Shown here: one piece after another, positions 1 through 11,045 of the stretch
How positions within the stretch are numbered: the stretch's first letter is position 1
Layout of the letters: the number at the start of each line of letters is the position of its first letter
Program-made: the position numbers and the translations under genes
The notes under the pieces: generated by a model
The model's database searches: none
Seen by the model: only the letters and a program-made list of their open reading frames with translations
What the model was told of the DNA's origin: nothing
NCBI GenBank assembly: GCA_024811115.1
Contig: JAKOGH010000681.1
Location: forward strand, 248,001-312,000
Direction of reading: 5' to 3'
DNA: 64,000 nucleotides
From: Terana coerulea
Lineage: Eukaryota > Basidiomycota > Agaricomycetes > Polyporales > Phanerochaetaceae

Positions 1-381
1 AACATCCGGAGGTACACACAGCATGTCACTACACCTCGCCTCGGCTCTCTTGCTTTCCCGATGGTGTGTAACACCTCGGATGATGCATCGTTGCATGAGA
101 TGTCGCCAATGTGTCGCGAACGAGGGAAGTTGGGCGAGACGCTTGTAGCAATGTATAAGACCTCCGGTTGCTCTGCGCGAATCTACTAAGATGGGATCTA
201 TGACTGTGAGTTATGCAGAGTGTCGGAGCGGAAGTCCCCCTCTGGGGCAAAGCCGTCTCCATTCCCGGAGTGCGGTGCCCCCAGCGGTAGAGGTAGCGCT
301 GCTTGGCAAGGTCCTGTGGCGAACCAAAACGGAGCTTAGCGCAGCTTTCGCACCCGCAATGCAGAACATTAAGCGCACCTA

Positions 382-394
382 ACAGTATAAAACC
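382..394 (+). promoter_or_regulatory. TATA box of the small gene at 471
   Basis: A clean TATAAAA element lies about 80 nt upstream of the start codon at 471. A short pyrimidine/CA-rich leader follows it, as is usual for a strong fungal promoter. Confidence 0.55.
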
Positions 395-470
395 TCGACT
401 CGTTGCGTCGAAGTCACAACATCCAAGAAACAAACTCGTTACAAACATCCAACACACTCACATACCCAGC

Positions 471-1058
471 ATGTCTCACGGCCCCATCCTCCTCACCCTC
501 ACCAGCTGGACCGAGAACCGTCTGCAGGCCGTCCTGAAGGCCGAGACAAAGCACGCGTTCGACAGCGCGTTTGACGCGTTCCTTTCTGCGCACGCGAGCA
601 TCACCGTTAATGGCAAGCACACCTCGCGTAGCCAGTACGCCAAGCTCCTCTGGGAGCAGGTCGAGGGGCAGCACAGCACGGAAGTGACGTTCTCCGGTAC
701 CGTCGAGGTCCCCAAGGGAACTCCGCGCGATCTTGTCCCTGTGAGTCGTCTGTGCGCTCGATGCATGTGGCGATAGTTTTTGACGTGTCGTCGTTTGCAG
801 GCCGGGAATGTCGGTGTGTTCTACCACGCCCGTATCGGGAAGCCCAACACTTTCGTGGCGGACAGCTACACGTCCTCGCTCAACCTGGTGTAAGTAGCCT
901 TCTTAGATCCAATGGTGCAGCAGACTAAAAGCCAGAGCTGCAGCATCGAGGAAGATTCGAACCTTGTTGGTATCGAGGGCAGCGACCTCAGGAGGGTTCA
1001 GACCCTGAACCAGGTCTACGCTGAGAAACCCAGCGTCGGTGATAATCGTGATAACTGA
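471..1058 (+). CDS. Small hypothetical protein, 157 aa, 3 exons
   Basis: Exons are 471-740, 801-889 and 944-1058. Both introns (60 and 54 nt) have GT-AG ends and the joined frame is open to the TGA at 1056. I do not recognise the family. The protein has no signal peptide or membrane segment. It is a mixed alpha/beta sequence starting MSHGPILLTLTSW, with an early amphipathic helix (residues ~15-45) and a beta-rich second half. That composition would suit a small NTF2/SnoaL-like or cystatin-like fold, but this is only an impression. The close TATA box at 385 and compact introns suggest an expressed gene. The reading frame on the other strand of the same stretch is a shadow. Confidence 0.75.
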
Positions 1059-1225
1059 ATGTGATGCATTGGTTCAAGCTATTGGTCAATAGGCTGTAGG
1101 AGTTGAATGTATGTTATGAGTGATACGTATATGCGGATACAAAATTGTGCTTACCTATGGACTGCATTCAAATGGTTCGACGTGGCGGAGAACGGGATAA
1201 ACCATCATCTACAAACTTGTTCCAA

Positions 1226-3118
1226 TCAACTACACAACCAGCGGGTTAGATAGAGGGCGACTTTGTCGAAAAGCGAACAAGTTACCTCGAAGGCCAGCTT
1301 TGCTATGCTTTTCACTTTCTTGCATTCCTCGACTGCGTTGGATGCTAGCGGATTTTGCAGCATGCCTGCTGCGCTGAATCGGTAAAGATACCTACAATAA
1401 CCTGTGAGTTGTAGTGCGGGTAGATAGCCAGAAACGCACCTCAGACAAGCTTCTTCTTTGAAGTCAGTGTAGAGCTTCCGATTATATTTTCGCTGAACCG
1501 GTTCTATGAGACGTTACTCTCACACAGACGTGAAAACCTCACCTCCTCACGCCTCGCCTCTTCCTCATACTTGTGGCTCTGATGGATCAAGAAGTGGTCC
1601 GACATAACATAAAACGAGACACCGCTTAGGTAGATCTCAAAGAGACAGGCTGCCTTATTGCCTCCATACCCGGTAAACCGTTCGTCGCACCTAGGCATCT
1701 AGGTCAAAGCGCATATATAGAGTTCCAAAGTACTAATACTTACCACGCAACATGCTTGCTCATAATTACATATGGTTCGTAGGCACTCTGGTATGTTGCG
1801 ACCTTGTACAGCCTCTTCCGAGCCGGGTGGAATGGATAGATATCTGGTGTAGTTGGTGCTGTTGTGCCCAGGAGCCCATGAAGCGTGGAACATCTTGATT
1901 TTGCGGATTGGGTCCAGAGGCAAGGCGGGCGAGACTCTGTGACACGCAATGAGAATATCTTCTGGTCGCTAAGGTCGGCATTGCGCACCTCTTTATCACG
2001 AGGAAATTTGGATTGGTGAACACCGTTTTCTTGGACGGCGTACTCAAACGCTGGCAACACAAGAGCCGACGCTCCTTCGCGTAGTTTGCTGAAGACTTCC
2101 ACCTGGAGGGAGTTGTTCGTTGAAGACGGGTTGATGTGCAAGTCATTCGATAAATCCATAGACACGACATTCGAGGCGTGCAGCGCAGTTTTGACGTAGC
2201 TTCTGAAGTCTGTACACACAGCAAAGTCGACGTCGAGCATCATCACAAAGTCGGTACGAGCAAAGAGCCTGGCGACGTTCCGCCATACGTTGAATTGTCG
2301 GCCGCCTTCCGTGGATCCAGAGGCATAGTCAGAGTTACCAGGGAGGGGCGTCAACGCCAGATGAACGTCGACATACAGAGCAAAGTAGGGCGAAGATGCG
2401 TGGAGGGTTTCCAGATCCTTGACGGCAGAGATAAATTGGAAAGTAGCAGTTGCGTTTGGGGAGCCTTCGGGAGGAAGAGGGATATGGATAGTCACAGAAA
2501 TGGGTCCTATTTCAGAATGCGACATTAAGTTGCGGGCGTAACACCGTGAAGGTCTAACAGACCTTGGTACCTTTCTACGAGCTGCTTCAAGACCTTGTAC
2601 CGGTTACTAGTGACTAGCGTAGTGATGGTCACATCATCTCGCTCAAGTGAAGTCGAAGCTTTGTAGTAAAACGGGACTATGCTCGTTGGGTGTGCGGATT
2701 GCGCGAACGCTTTCGACAGGAAAGTTTGTTCTTGAATGGGCACGCTACCTCCATGGTCCTGTGTAGGTTGTCCATCGAGGGACTCTGGTTCGGAAGGGCT
2801 CCAGTACAAGCCGTCCTTTGAGGAGTTCAAGTCCCGGAAAGAGGCAGCAGAAGAGTCAGAAGTCCAGGTCGCATGAGACTTCTGCTGGGCAGCGAGAACG
2901 CGACGCGCATGAGTCTTCAAGTCGATTCGAGGAGTCACAGTTTGCTGAGCGAGAAGCGAGCGCGCCGGAGAGGGGATATTTATGCCTACGGTCGAGAGGA
3001 GAGTGGAAGTGATTGGTGAAGCCAGCAGAAAGCAGGTAGTGTAGAGCACTGAGACCAAGACGTAGCCAATCAAGCCAATCCGCACAAGTTTTGCCAGGGA
3101 TGACCTGGAGTCCGACAT
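1226..3118 (-). CDS. GT49 (LARGE/B4GAT1-like) type II membrane glycosyltransferase, 561 aa
   Basis: Five exons on the minus strand: 3118-2563, 2506-1744, 1690-1543, 1492-1440 and 1391-1226, with introns of 56, 53, 50 and 48 nt. They sum to 562 codons. The start at 3118 is chosen over an in-frame ATG at 3259 because it puts a single transmembrane anchor (residues ~10-35) right after a short basic cytosolic tail, the usual Golgi type II layout. A linker of ~100 residues follows, then the catalytic domain with the metal-binding DVD in MMLDVDFAVCTDF. The family block DERFTGYGGNK spans an intron, followed by FLIHQSHKYEEEAR. GT49 enzymes in animals transfer glucuronic acid or xylose to O-mannosyl or GlcNAc acceptors. 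The acceptor in fungi is not known to me. It is divergent from LCL3 with 272 bp between starts. Confidence 0.88.
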
Positions 3119-3390
3119 AGCCCTCCAGTCGGTAGCAGCTACTTCCACCGCTTCGCAAGCGTTGTAGGTCTGCAACTGGATGTAGTTGAATTTCTGCGAG
3201 CTGTGAGCTGTAAACGTCGAGAAGGCTGCGTCGAGATGAAGGTTCGGGTCAAAGACCATATATGGGCGTCTAGGCGTCCGTCGCGTGCAAGTCGCGCCTG
3301 CTCCGAGCCTTGGTTCTCACCTTCACATTCACCAAGTCACCAGTCGGTAGTTTACCTGCTGAAGGCCCTGAAAACCTGCGACTACAAGAC

Positions 3391-4542
3391 ATGACAGGCT
3401 GGAACCCATTCGAACGAGCAAAGCCTATCGAAAAGCCTAAGAGCATCATCAACACGCTGCCAATCGATGTGGTGACCATTCTGGACAACGTTACGAAGGA
3501 GATCAGGTCTCTCCCGGCACCAGCTCTTGCTCTGTCTGCTTTCTCTGTTGGGGTATTCTCTGCGTACACTGTGCGTCTTGTGCACAAACGACATTTTAGG
3601 CGCATACGGAACTCGGACTGGATAACACCGGATTACTACAAGAGACAGCATTGGATCAAAGGCCGTGTCGTGAGGTATTTATTCTTGCCGCCTTCCGTGT
3701 AGTCGTGCTGAACTCCTTGGGGCTAGTGTAGGTGACGCGGACAACTTCCGCATATACCATACCCCAGGTATAGGCTGGCGATGGCCGATAAAGTTTAGAA
3801 GAATACCATCCACGCCAAAGGTACGTGCCCACGGCATCTCATGTGTCGTGCACGAAGACAACTCATTTTGGAGCCTTAAAGGATCAGACGATTCACATAC
3901 GCATGGCTGGAGTTGATGCACCTGAGGGTGGTCACTTTGGCCGACCTATGCAAGATTATTTCGAGGAGAGTTTAGCCTGGCTAACGAACACGGTGTTAGG
4001 CAAGACGGTATATTGTCAATTGTACCGCAGGGATCAATACTCGCGCGTTGTACGTCATTAATTCACTACTTCCCCTATGCGCTGACCTTCATAACCGACG
4101 CCTCGATTCTGTCATCGCCTCAGGTCGCGCTTCCCTACCTGAAACCTCGTTTCTTGCCCGGATTCCTCTTCAAGGGCAAATGCATCCCAGTCGAGATGCT
4201 CCGTGCGGGGTGGGTCATGACGTATGAACAGACCGGAGCAGAGTACGGTCCGTACAGCAAGGACGAGTTTCTCCGAATACAGGCGGAAGCCGAGTGAGTT
4301 TGGTGTGCTTGCGCGCGGATCCTCCTGCTGACCGCCACTCTTCGCCACGACGCAGATCTGCAAGGAAGGGGATATGGAAGAAGGGTGCTGTGAGAGAGAC
4401 CCCGGCAGAATACAAGAGAAGGTATGCCAACTCGAGCGAAGCGGCGGAGAAAGGCGAAGCTGTGACGATTGCGGAGGCACCAGCAGCTAATGCTTCGCAG
4501 AGCTGGCTCGGTAGCTTGTGGAATAAGACCGCCAAACGGTGA
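3391..4542 (+). CDS. LCL3: LCL3-like mitochondrial nuclease (SNase-like domain), 300 aa
   Basis: Exons are 3391-3674, 3727-3820, 3882-4049, 4124-4293 and 4356-4542, totalling 301 codons. The N-terminus has one transmembrane helix (residues ~45-65, around [17 protein letters not shown]). A staphylococcal-nuclease fold then opens with [14 protein letters not shown]. The signature runs [15 protein letters not shown] and continues with DQYSRV and EMLRAGW, which carry the catalytic Arg, Glu and Arg. The C-terminal tail is basic and helical (RKGIWKKGA...EYKRR). Length and order match fungal Lcl3, a membrane-bound mitochondrial endonuclease linked to chronological lifespan in yeast. The start at 3391 is preferred to an upstream non-AUG extension. 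Introns are 52-74 nt. Confidence 0.92.
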
Positions 4543-5384
4543 ACATTTTCAGGATGCTCTACGTTGCAGGGAGAGGTTCCTTCGTGTCTGCCACGGTACT
4601 ATTAAGAATGTATTCAGGAATGGATCTGGACTCTAGATATGCCGTCGACGGTGTGTACGACTGCAAGACAAAGATCGACTATCATGCTACCATCTGTGTT
4701 TTCGGTCAGTAACGGAGACTATAGACTCTGAAGGACCTTTCGATTTTGGCAGGCCCGGGCTTCCACCTAACCCCGCTGTCTTGCGAGCTTGTCTCCCACA
4801 TCGACCGCTCAGTTCTCGTATACACGCAGCCTGGAATCCATATACTGTTGTGGATTATATGTAGCTTGCGGCTAGCTTTGTAGATGTCTGAACAACGAAG
4901 AGCATGCAAAAATTTCCCGTCTACGTTAATCGAGCCCTCGGAGTATATAAATCCTACAAAACATCTTCATCCTCAGCTTTGCAACGACTTCATCTGACTT
5001 CCTCTGCATGCATAAGAAACTTGGTCGGGCAGTCCAGACCTCGTGGGAAGTGTTCAGTTGCCTTAGACACCGCCGCGTGAGCCCGATTAGGTAACTAAAC
5101 TGATGGTGCCTCAGCCCGGCATCAATGTCGGGTTGTGCACGTACATACTGTGCGACCTTCATTTCATCTGGTTCGGTCTCACTCTGCTCTATATTCGCTC
5201 AATTTTCCGTCGTGATCTTTCTTCGCTGTGAACTACCACCTCTCTTTTCAAGCTCGACCACCACGTCAAGCGTCCTGTCTTTTACCTGAAGTCGCTATCA
5301 ATTCACTGTGCAACCACCTCGCCACTCTCTTGTTCTTGTAGTACTCACAGCAAAACCAACCTACATTCTACAACATTGCTCAAG
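4543..5384. other. Intergenic, no supportable gene
   Basis: This is the 3' flank of LCL3 and the 5' flank of the expansin-like gene. A good TATA-like element (GTATATAAAT) sits near 4938-4950, but it lies 435 bp upstream of the next start codon, so it would need a long leader or a 5'UTR intron. Only short unconvincing reading frames are present. Confidence 0.5.
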
Positions 5385-6364
5385 ATGCTCGCTCTCGCTG
5401 AACTCTCCGTCTTGTCAACCATCGCTCTCGCTCTCTCCTTCTCCAGCTTTGTCGCCGCCGGCCCTCACGGCCAGAACCTTGCGCGTCATGGTCATGCTGG
5501 CCTCAACATAGTGAAGCACCCCGAGCAAAACCACACGCTTACAAAGCGTTTCGATAATTCCCGCTTTTCGGTGTTTTCTCAAAATGGGAACCCGGGATCG
5601 TGTGGGCAGTTCCACTCGGATCAGGACTTCGTACGTGGCATTGTTATTTCTTCACGCGTCGTGTGCTGAAGGGACGCGTTTCTAGATCGTCGCGTTGAAC
5701 TTCGAGGTACGTGTTACTTTCCAATGAGCGTTGTACGCGAACCTGACCTGTATTCTCCTAGCAATATGACGTTGACTCCCACTGTTTCGAGACGATCACC
5801 ATCTCTGCCGGTGGAAAGACAGCTCAAGCTATGATTGCTGACCGAGTGAGCACTATATCAACATCTGCTTCATATGCAGTGGACTCATGTTAGAACCAAT
5901 GACAGTGCCCGGGCTGCCCTTACGGTGGCCTCGACTTTTCCTACGGTCTCGCTGCATTCTTCGGCTTCAATGACGGATTCCTTTACGGCACATGGAACTT
6001 TGGCGGTGCAGCACCTCCACCTACCTCATCCCAAGCTCCGCCGCCTCCGCCGGTCACGACTTCGAAGAAGCCCACGCCCACACCCACACCTACTCCCACG
6101 TCGACGCCATCCCCGCCCCCTCCGTCTTCTACGTTGCACAGCCACAGCTCGTCGTCGTCCGCTTCCTCATCTTCCAGCTCGGTTGCTTCTTCCACGCATG
6201 CAAGCTCTACTAGCTCTAGCGTCGTGTCGAGCACCTCTGCTTCGTCTTCTGCTTCGAGCACGAGCAGCACGCCTGCTCCCACCCCTGTCAGCAACATTGA
6301 TAGCTTGAACAGTGTTTGGGTTAACCTTGCCGCCCTTGCGCTCGCCGCTCAGAACCCTCAGTAA
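5385..6364 (+). CDS. Secreted expansin-like (double-psi beta-barrel) protein with Ser/Thr-rich tail, 269 aa
   Basis: Exons are 5385-5630, a 21-nt microexon 5686-5706, 5762-5845 and 5906-6364. A signal peptide covers residues 1-26 (hydrophobic core, cut near FVAAG). A dibasic KR in NHTLTKRF (~residue 56) looks like a Kex2 propeptide site. The mature part is a compact DPBB/barwin-like domain with conserved Cys pairs, from GNPGSCGQ through VDSHCFETITI and MIADRCPGCPYGGLDFS. The following 100 residues are Pro/Thr-rich and then poly-Ser, typical of an O-mannosylated stalk, and the end is hydrophobic, possibly a GPI-anchor signal. Fungal relatives include expansin-like and riboflavin-aldehyde-forming-enzyme-like proteins. 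A wall-loosening role is inferred, not shown. Confidence 0.85.
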
Positions 6365-6752
6365 GCGGTACGATGGAGGCATGCAGGACCTTGGCATCGA
6401 ACGTCGATACTATCAGTTTCCTGGATGCATGAATGGCCGTTGCCGGTCTGGGTGTGTATCCTCTGCTTTATTTAATACCTGTTTTGCTGGCAGTAGCCAA
6501 TAGCTTTTGTATACCATGCCTTCCGCTGTCTCGTGCCCATGCTATGATTGTTGCATACCCCCAGTCTATGGCCGCTTTTCTCGTCGCCATCCAGCTGTTG
6601 ACTCTATAACGGTGGGTGTGATGATACCCATGTGCCATTGCTTGTCCAGCGTACAAGTACATAGTACATAAAAATACATTAATGATTACATTGTCTTCCA
6701 TATTGCTTCAGTATGCCTCCGTAACGTCTATAGTGTGCTCGGGCTCCAAGCT
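6365..6752. other. Intergenic between convergent genes
   Basis: This interval holds the two 3' ends of the expansin-like gene (plus strand) and gene A (minus strand). I see no coding frame with a plausible structure. Confidence 0.5.
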
Positions 6753-7892
6753 TCAAGCCTGAGCCTTCGGTGGCGCCTGCGCCGATGTGTCGCTGACCGT
6801 CTTGATGAGGCTCCCGACGCCGACGGCGATTGCACCAATGGCGTGTGCGGTGCCGCTCGCGAGGAAGGCGCCGCCTGCGCCCGCGGCAATGGCGGGCATG
6901 GCGGGGATGGAGCCCAGGGTGATGAGCACGGCGGAGATGGTCGTCATGGCCTTTGGGTGCTCGCTAGTGAGAAAAGAGACAGCTTGGCTGGCGTTCACGA
7001 GCCAGGTGGGGACATGCGCCACGGTAGTCTCCTCTACAATAAGCAAAATGTCAGCGCCAGGACAAAGAAGGAGGATAGTTGGACGCACCACAGCCTGGGG
7101 TACCTGCAGGCGTACCAGATGGCGTGAAGGCCGGTGTCACTGGGACACTAGAAGCCGGCGTCGACTTTCCAGAATGCGAAAGCGGTGGAGTGGGCGGGAT
7201 GTGCTGCTTGTCCGAGATGCTCGAGATGGTCTCGACGGTGCTCATCGTCGACGACCGCTTCGGCGCACCGGGGAAACCCCTGAGCGAGCTGAAGTCCCAG
7301 GTCGGTGCTTTCTTCGGCTTCGGGCGCGGCGCCGCTGCGTCCGCGGGCAGCGTCGGGAGATCCTTGTTGACAAGAGTCGCGCTGCTGGAGGAGCTGCTGG
7401 TGCGACTAATCGCGTCGCTCGAGCTCTCCGGCCGCTCATCGCGCCGCCCGCCGACAATCCACCATATGCCGGAGGGCTTGCTTCGGACCTTGACTTCTTC
7501 CGTCGCGCGAACGTCCATCTCCCCTGCATACATCTTTCAGCATATGCCTGAGTTACAGAAAAGAAAGTGAACGTACAGCCCATGTTCAGCATCGCTACCT
7601 TGAACCGTTTCCAGTTCCACGAGTACCGCCCGCCGTGCAGCGTCCTCATGACCGCCTTCAGCTCGTCAAAGCGGCCCTTCGCAAGCGGTCCGAGATAGTG
7701 CTGCGCGACCTTGTGCCAGTACTCCTTGGGCACCCGCCGCGCCTTGCACCCCTCCTTTATCTGCTGCAGCCAATCATTGACCGGCATGTCCTTCGCGGGA
7801 TTGCCGTGGAACATGGGTGCTGACGGCCAGGAGTCGTAGATGGGCTCAAGGTCGAAAGGCTTGATCTTGAATGCGTCCACAATGACCGACAT
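6753..7892 (-). CDS. Gene A: Gag-like N-terminal domain, disordered linker, hydrophobic Gly/Ala hairpin; 343 aa
   Basis: Three exons: 7892-7577, 7523-7089 and 7033-6753, both introns in phase 1. The paralogue gene B (22143-23341) has the same structure, which fixes the start at MSVIVDAF. Residues ~1-105 form a Trp-rich helical domain (PMFHGNPAKD, then NDWLQQIKEGCK, EYWHKVAQHYLG and a closing WNWKRFKVAMLNMGW). Its layout, a short FxG followed by WLxxI, WxxVA and Ala-x-x-Arg, recalls the N-lobe of retrotransposon Gag. Residues ~106-250 are Ser/Thr/Pro-rich and probably disordered. Residues ~255-330 are hydrophobic, with a GSIPAMPAIAAGAGGAFLAS core suited to a membrane hairpin, reminiscent of small interferon-induced IFI6/27-like proteins. 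Function unknown. Confidence 0.82.
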
Positions 7893-8528
7893 GGTTGAAA
7901 ATGGAGTGCGCTTGGTCGTTTGTGAAGGCAAGAGTAGAGTGAGTGGCACCCTTCGGTTGCGTTGGATGAGTGGGCAGAACGCTGGCTGTCGTCGACGTTA
8001 CCCGCATGGCTTTATACGTCTAAGCGTGACTCATTGCAACAGCATGGTGGCGGGCAGAGCGACCATCTCGTTTAGCGAGAGGTCCGCGTTCCGACAGCGC
8101 GGCCTCTTCCTTCGGCGGTGGGGCTCCAATCGGATCAGCATCTCGACCCTTCCTCCCGACCTGCGCTTTGCTTGCAAAACGAATGATCCTAGGTCTGCAG
8201 CAGCGGGAGTGGCACACTGCTGTTTGATTTAGCGCGCCGGACCCTTACCCTGTTTCCGCTAAGCCCAATGCGAGCCCGAGCCACTGACGATGCGCCGATC
8301 GTCCTCGTTGCGAACACGCATCACGCCTAGGCTCGGATTTGAAATGCGGGCAGGCGGGGCTCTGCCTGAACGTTGCGCGGGCGACGCGGCGGCACGCTGT
8401 AAACACGCGTTCCCCAAGTGGTGCGTTGAACCTCTATATTCTCCTAGTGTAGGGCATAAGGAAAAGGGATGATCAGCATAAGAATCTCATGTGCCAGCCA
8501 GTGGTGGAAGTTAACTAGAGTGCTCAGA
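7893..8528. other. Intergenic, gene A promoter region
   Basis: 636 bp between the gene A start and the TAH18 stop, both on the minus strand. Apart from the gene A TATA box I see no feature. The frames on both strands lack codon structure or homology. Confidence 0.5.
8011..8016 (-). promoter_or_regulatory. TATA box of gene A
   Basis: TATAAA on the minus strand, 119 nt upstream of the gene A start codon. The paralogue gene B has the same element about 90 nt upstream of its start. Confidence 0.5.
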
Positions 8529-10757
8529 CTAATCCCAACAATCTTCGACCAGCCTGCCCTCCCTCTCCATTGTCGCGAGGAACTCCTTTGCCTCCTCTTC
8601 TGTCTTCTGACCGAACTTCTGCAATGCGCTCTGCACGGCTGCATGCACGGCTGCCGGCATCTTATTAGACGACCTGCAAGCAGAACGGGTCAGCAGGCAC
8701 ACCAGGTGCCCGATAGCGTGAAAGCACACCCAGAGATATATATCCACGCGCCGCGTACACCCACAAGCTCCCATATGCGCTCGGCGTCTTCAGCAATTAA
8801 GTCCTGGACGTATGTGCGCTTCACGCCGGGAGGACCGTCTCGTGAGCATGCTACCCGATACTCAAGTGAATCCCCCTTCTCTTCTTTCGAAGTGAGCGCG
8901 GCGAACTCTTGTCCGTAGTGCTGGTCTTTTGAAGCTGAGCGGCACCCTTGATACAGCGTGTTTGCTATCGGAAGAATGTAAATAAAAGGGCGTTCATTCA
9001 ACCTTATCATGCAAAGTCACCTTTAGTCCCTTGGGCGACACGCTCTTCAATAACCGCACGCATGGGAGCTATACCGGTACCTGGTCCGATGCATATGACC
9101 GGAGTACCTTTGTCTTCTGGAAGGACAATGAGCCCTTTCTTGATGCGAATATGGATCTTGTCCCCTGCAAGACTCAATAGAAAACAATGGAAGGAAAGTA
9201 ATGGAACGTACCTTGCTGAAGGGCTGCAAGGTAAGTCGTGGCAACACCTCGTCTGGGTATCTTCAACTTTGTCCTGTATTTCACGATCGCCACACAAAGT
9301 TGTATCCGCCGCGGATGTTTCTTAAACGCCATGATAAGTGCGTGCGGTGAGTGCATACCCGAAAGATGCACTCACATGAGCAGAGCTCGCTATGGAGAAC
9401 TCTCTCGGACGAAGCGGCGGGAATAGGTCGAAGAGATACTCCCTGGGTACCTTGGCGCTCTTGAACTCTTCGAAGACTTCTCGAATGGTACGCCGAACAC
9501 TCTGGCAGTAATCGTATAGATCATCCTGGGCATCTCCATCAGCACACAGCTTCGAGGGCGGCATGCGAAAGCTTCTTACCGCGCCTTCAAGAGAAAGAAA
9601 CTCGTCCAACTTCTCTTGCTCGAGTTCGTCTGAGGTGAAGTGCCTGAGAAGCGCAAAGAATGATCTTCGAGGTACAGCAGAAATGTCCAGGTATCGTGTG
9701 AAGAGAACGCGGAGAGTGAGGATGCGTGGCAAGCGCGCAGGTAGTGACTGGTCGGGTTGGATGTGCTGGACAGTGAAACGTTCGTCTGCTTCGTCCAACC
9801 AGCCTACGCATTGCAAGAACGCTTCTACATCCGCAGCTTGTGCGTGTGGCTCCACGACCGCTATATCACCAGGAGAGTAGCTGGAGATTATTAGCCTGGG
9901 TCGTAAGAAGATAATACAGACTTACTCGATGTCCTCGTCGAAGTCGAAGTCGAAATGTCGGACGTCCTGATACCAGTCTGGCGCCGTGATCCGGGAATTC
10001 GTTGTTATCGTCGCAGCAAAATAGCTTTCATGGGATTGCTCTTCCGGGGGAACTGAAGACGAGACTGCGCCGTCGAGAATCCTCACACGGGGTTCCGGGA
10101 TACCCTCCGGCGCAACTTCCACTCCCGGAGGCAGTGGGAAGAGCCTGAGCAGCTCCGATGCCAGGGTCTGAGTCCAAGGGTCCAGTTGACTGTCTATCCT
10201 TGCTCCCACGCAAATCAGACGTGGGTACCAGCTTCACTGGCACGGAGAACTTACCCGAGGTGATGCTGGTCGTCCGCCTCGCCTCTCTTCACAATGGCGG
10301 TCGCTCCGAGAGTGAGCAGCCGTCTCTCGAGTAGCTTCGCGGGCCAGCAAAATTTTTCGTACGCGCTATCTCCGAGTCCGAAAACGGCGAACTCGAGGTG
10401 GTCGAACAGGTCGTGTGGTAGGTCCGAGCGCAGTAGAGCCGTCCAGAACGCCGTCATCGTGCGTGGTTCACGACCGGAGCCAGCGGTGGAGACCACAAAT
10501 ATTATGAGGTGTGCCGAGAATATTTCGTCCTAGTAAAAATGCATTGGCTCTGCGTACGCAAACCGTAAAAGGTTCCAACATACCATCTCGTATTCATCTA
10601 CGCTGTGCACGTGTACCGAGAAATGCAACCTCCGGCATTGTCTAGCGAGTCGCTCCGCAACATCTTGCCCGTTGCCTGTCTCGGATGCGTAGAGGATGGT
10701 AAGCTCTCTGGGCTCGCCGTCGGAGTGCGGGTGGTGGTCGTGGATAGAGGCAGACAT
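8529..10757 (-). CDS. TAH18: NADPH-dependent diflavin oxidoreductase (Tah18/NDOR1), 619 aa, 8 exons
   Basis: Exons: 10757-10584, 10529-10255, 10198-9926, 9880-9376, 9320-9212, 9164-9021, 8964-8730 and 8673-8529, exactly 620 codons. Introns are 45-56 nt. The FMN flavodoxin domain starts at [12 protein letters not shown] (residue 21) and continues with STAGSG and [11 protein letters not shown]. The FAD domain carries [10 protein letters not shown] (RxYS equivalent). The NADPH domain has [14 protein letters not shown] and the GSSNKMP loop. The protein ends in an aromatic residue near the terminus (DCWD), as these reductases do. Tah18 passes electrons from NADPH to Dre2 for early cytosolic Fe-S cluster assembly and diferric-tyrosyl radical formation. 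It lacks a membrane anchor, which separates it from cytochrome P450 reductase. Confidence 0.96.
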
Positions 10758-11045
10758 TATTGACTCCTGCTATTCCCGCGTTATCTGATAACTCTCCCAT
10801 CCCTTGAGCGCTTAGATCACGGCTTCCTCACGTGGCTGCTGGCGGCTACAAGCAGTGGATACATCCTTCGTTCGCATCCACCACCATTGACTGTATGATT
10901 GACTTCCGCGTCACCCAATAACTTGCGAGAGAGCAAGCATCTCATTCATATCTGGTAAGCTGTTCTCTCTTTGATAAAGGCTTTCTACAATGTGATCTCC
11001 CTAGTTTTATACACATCTCGGAAGGCTAAGCTTCGAGCTTCAGAG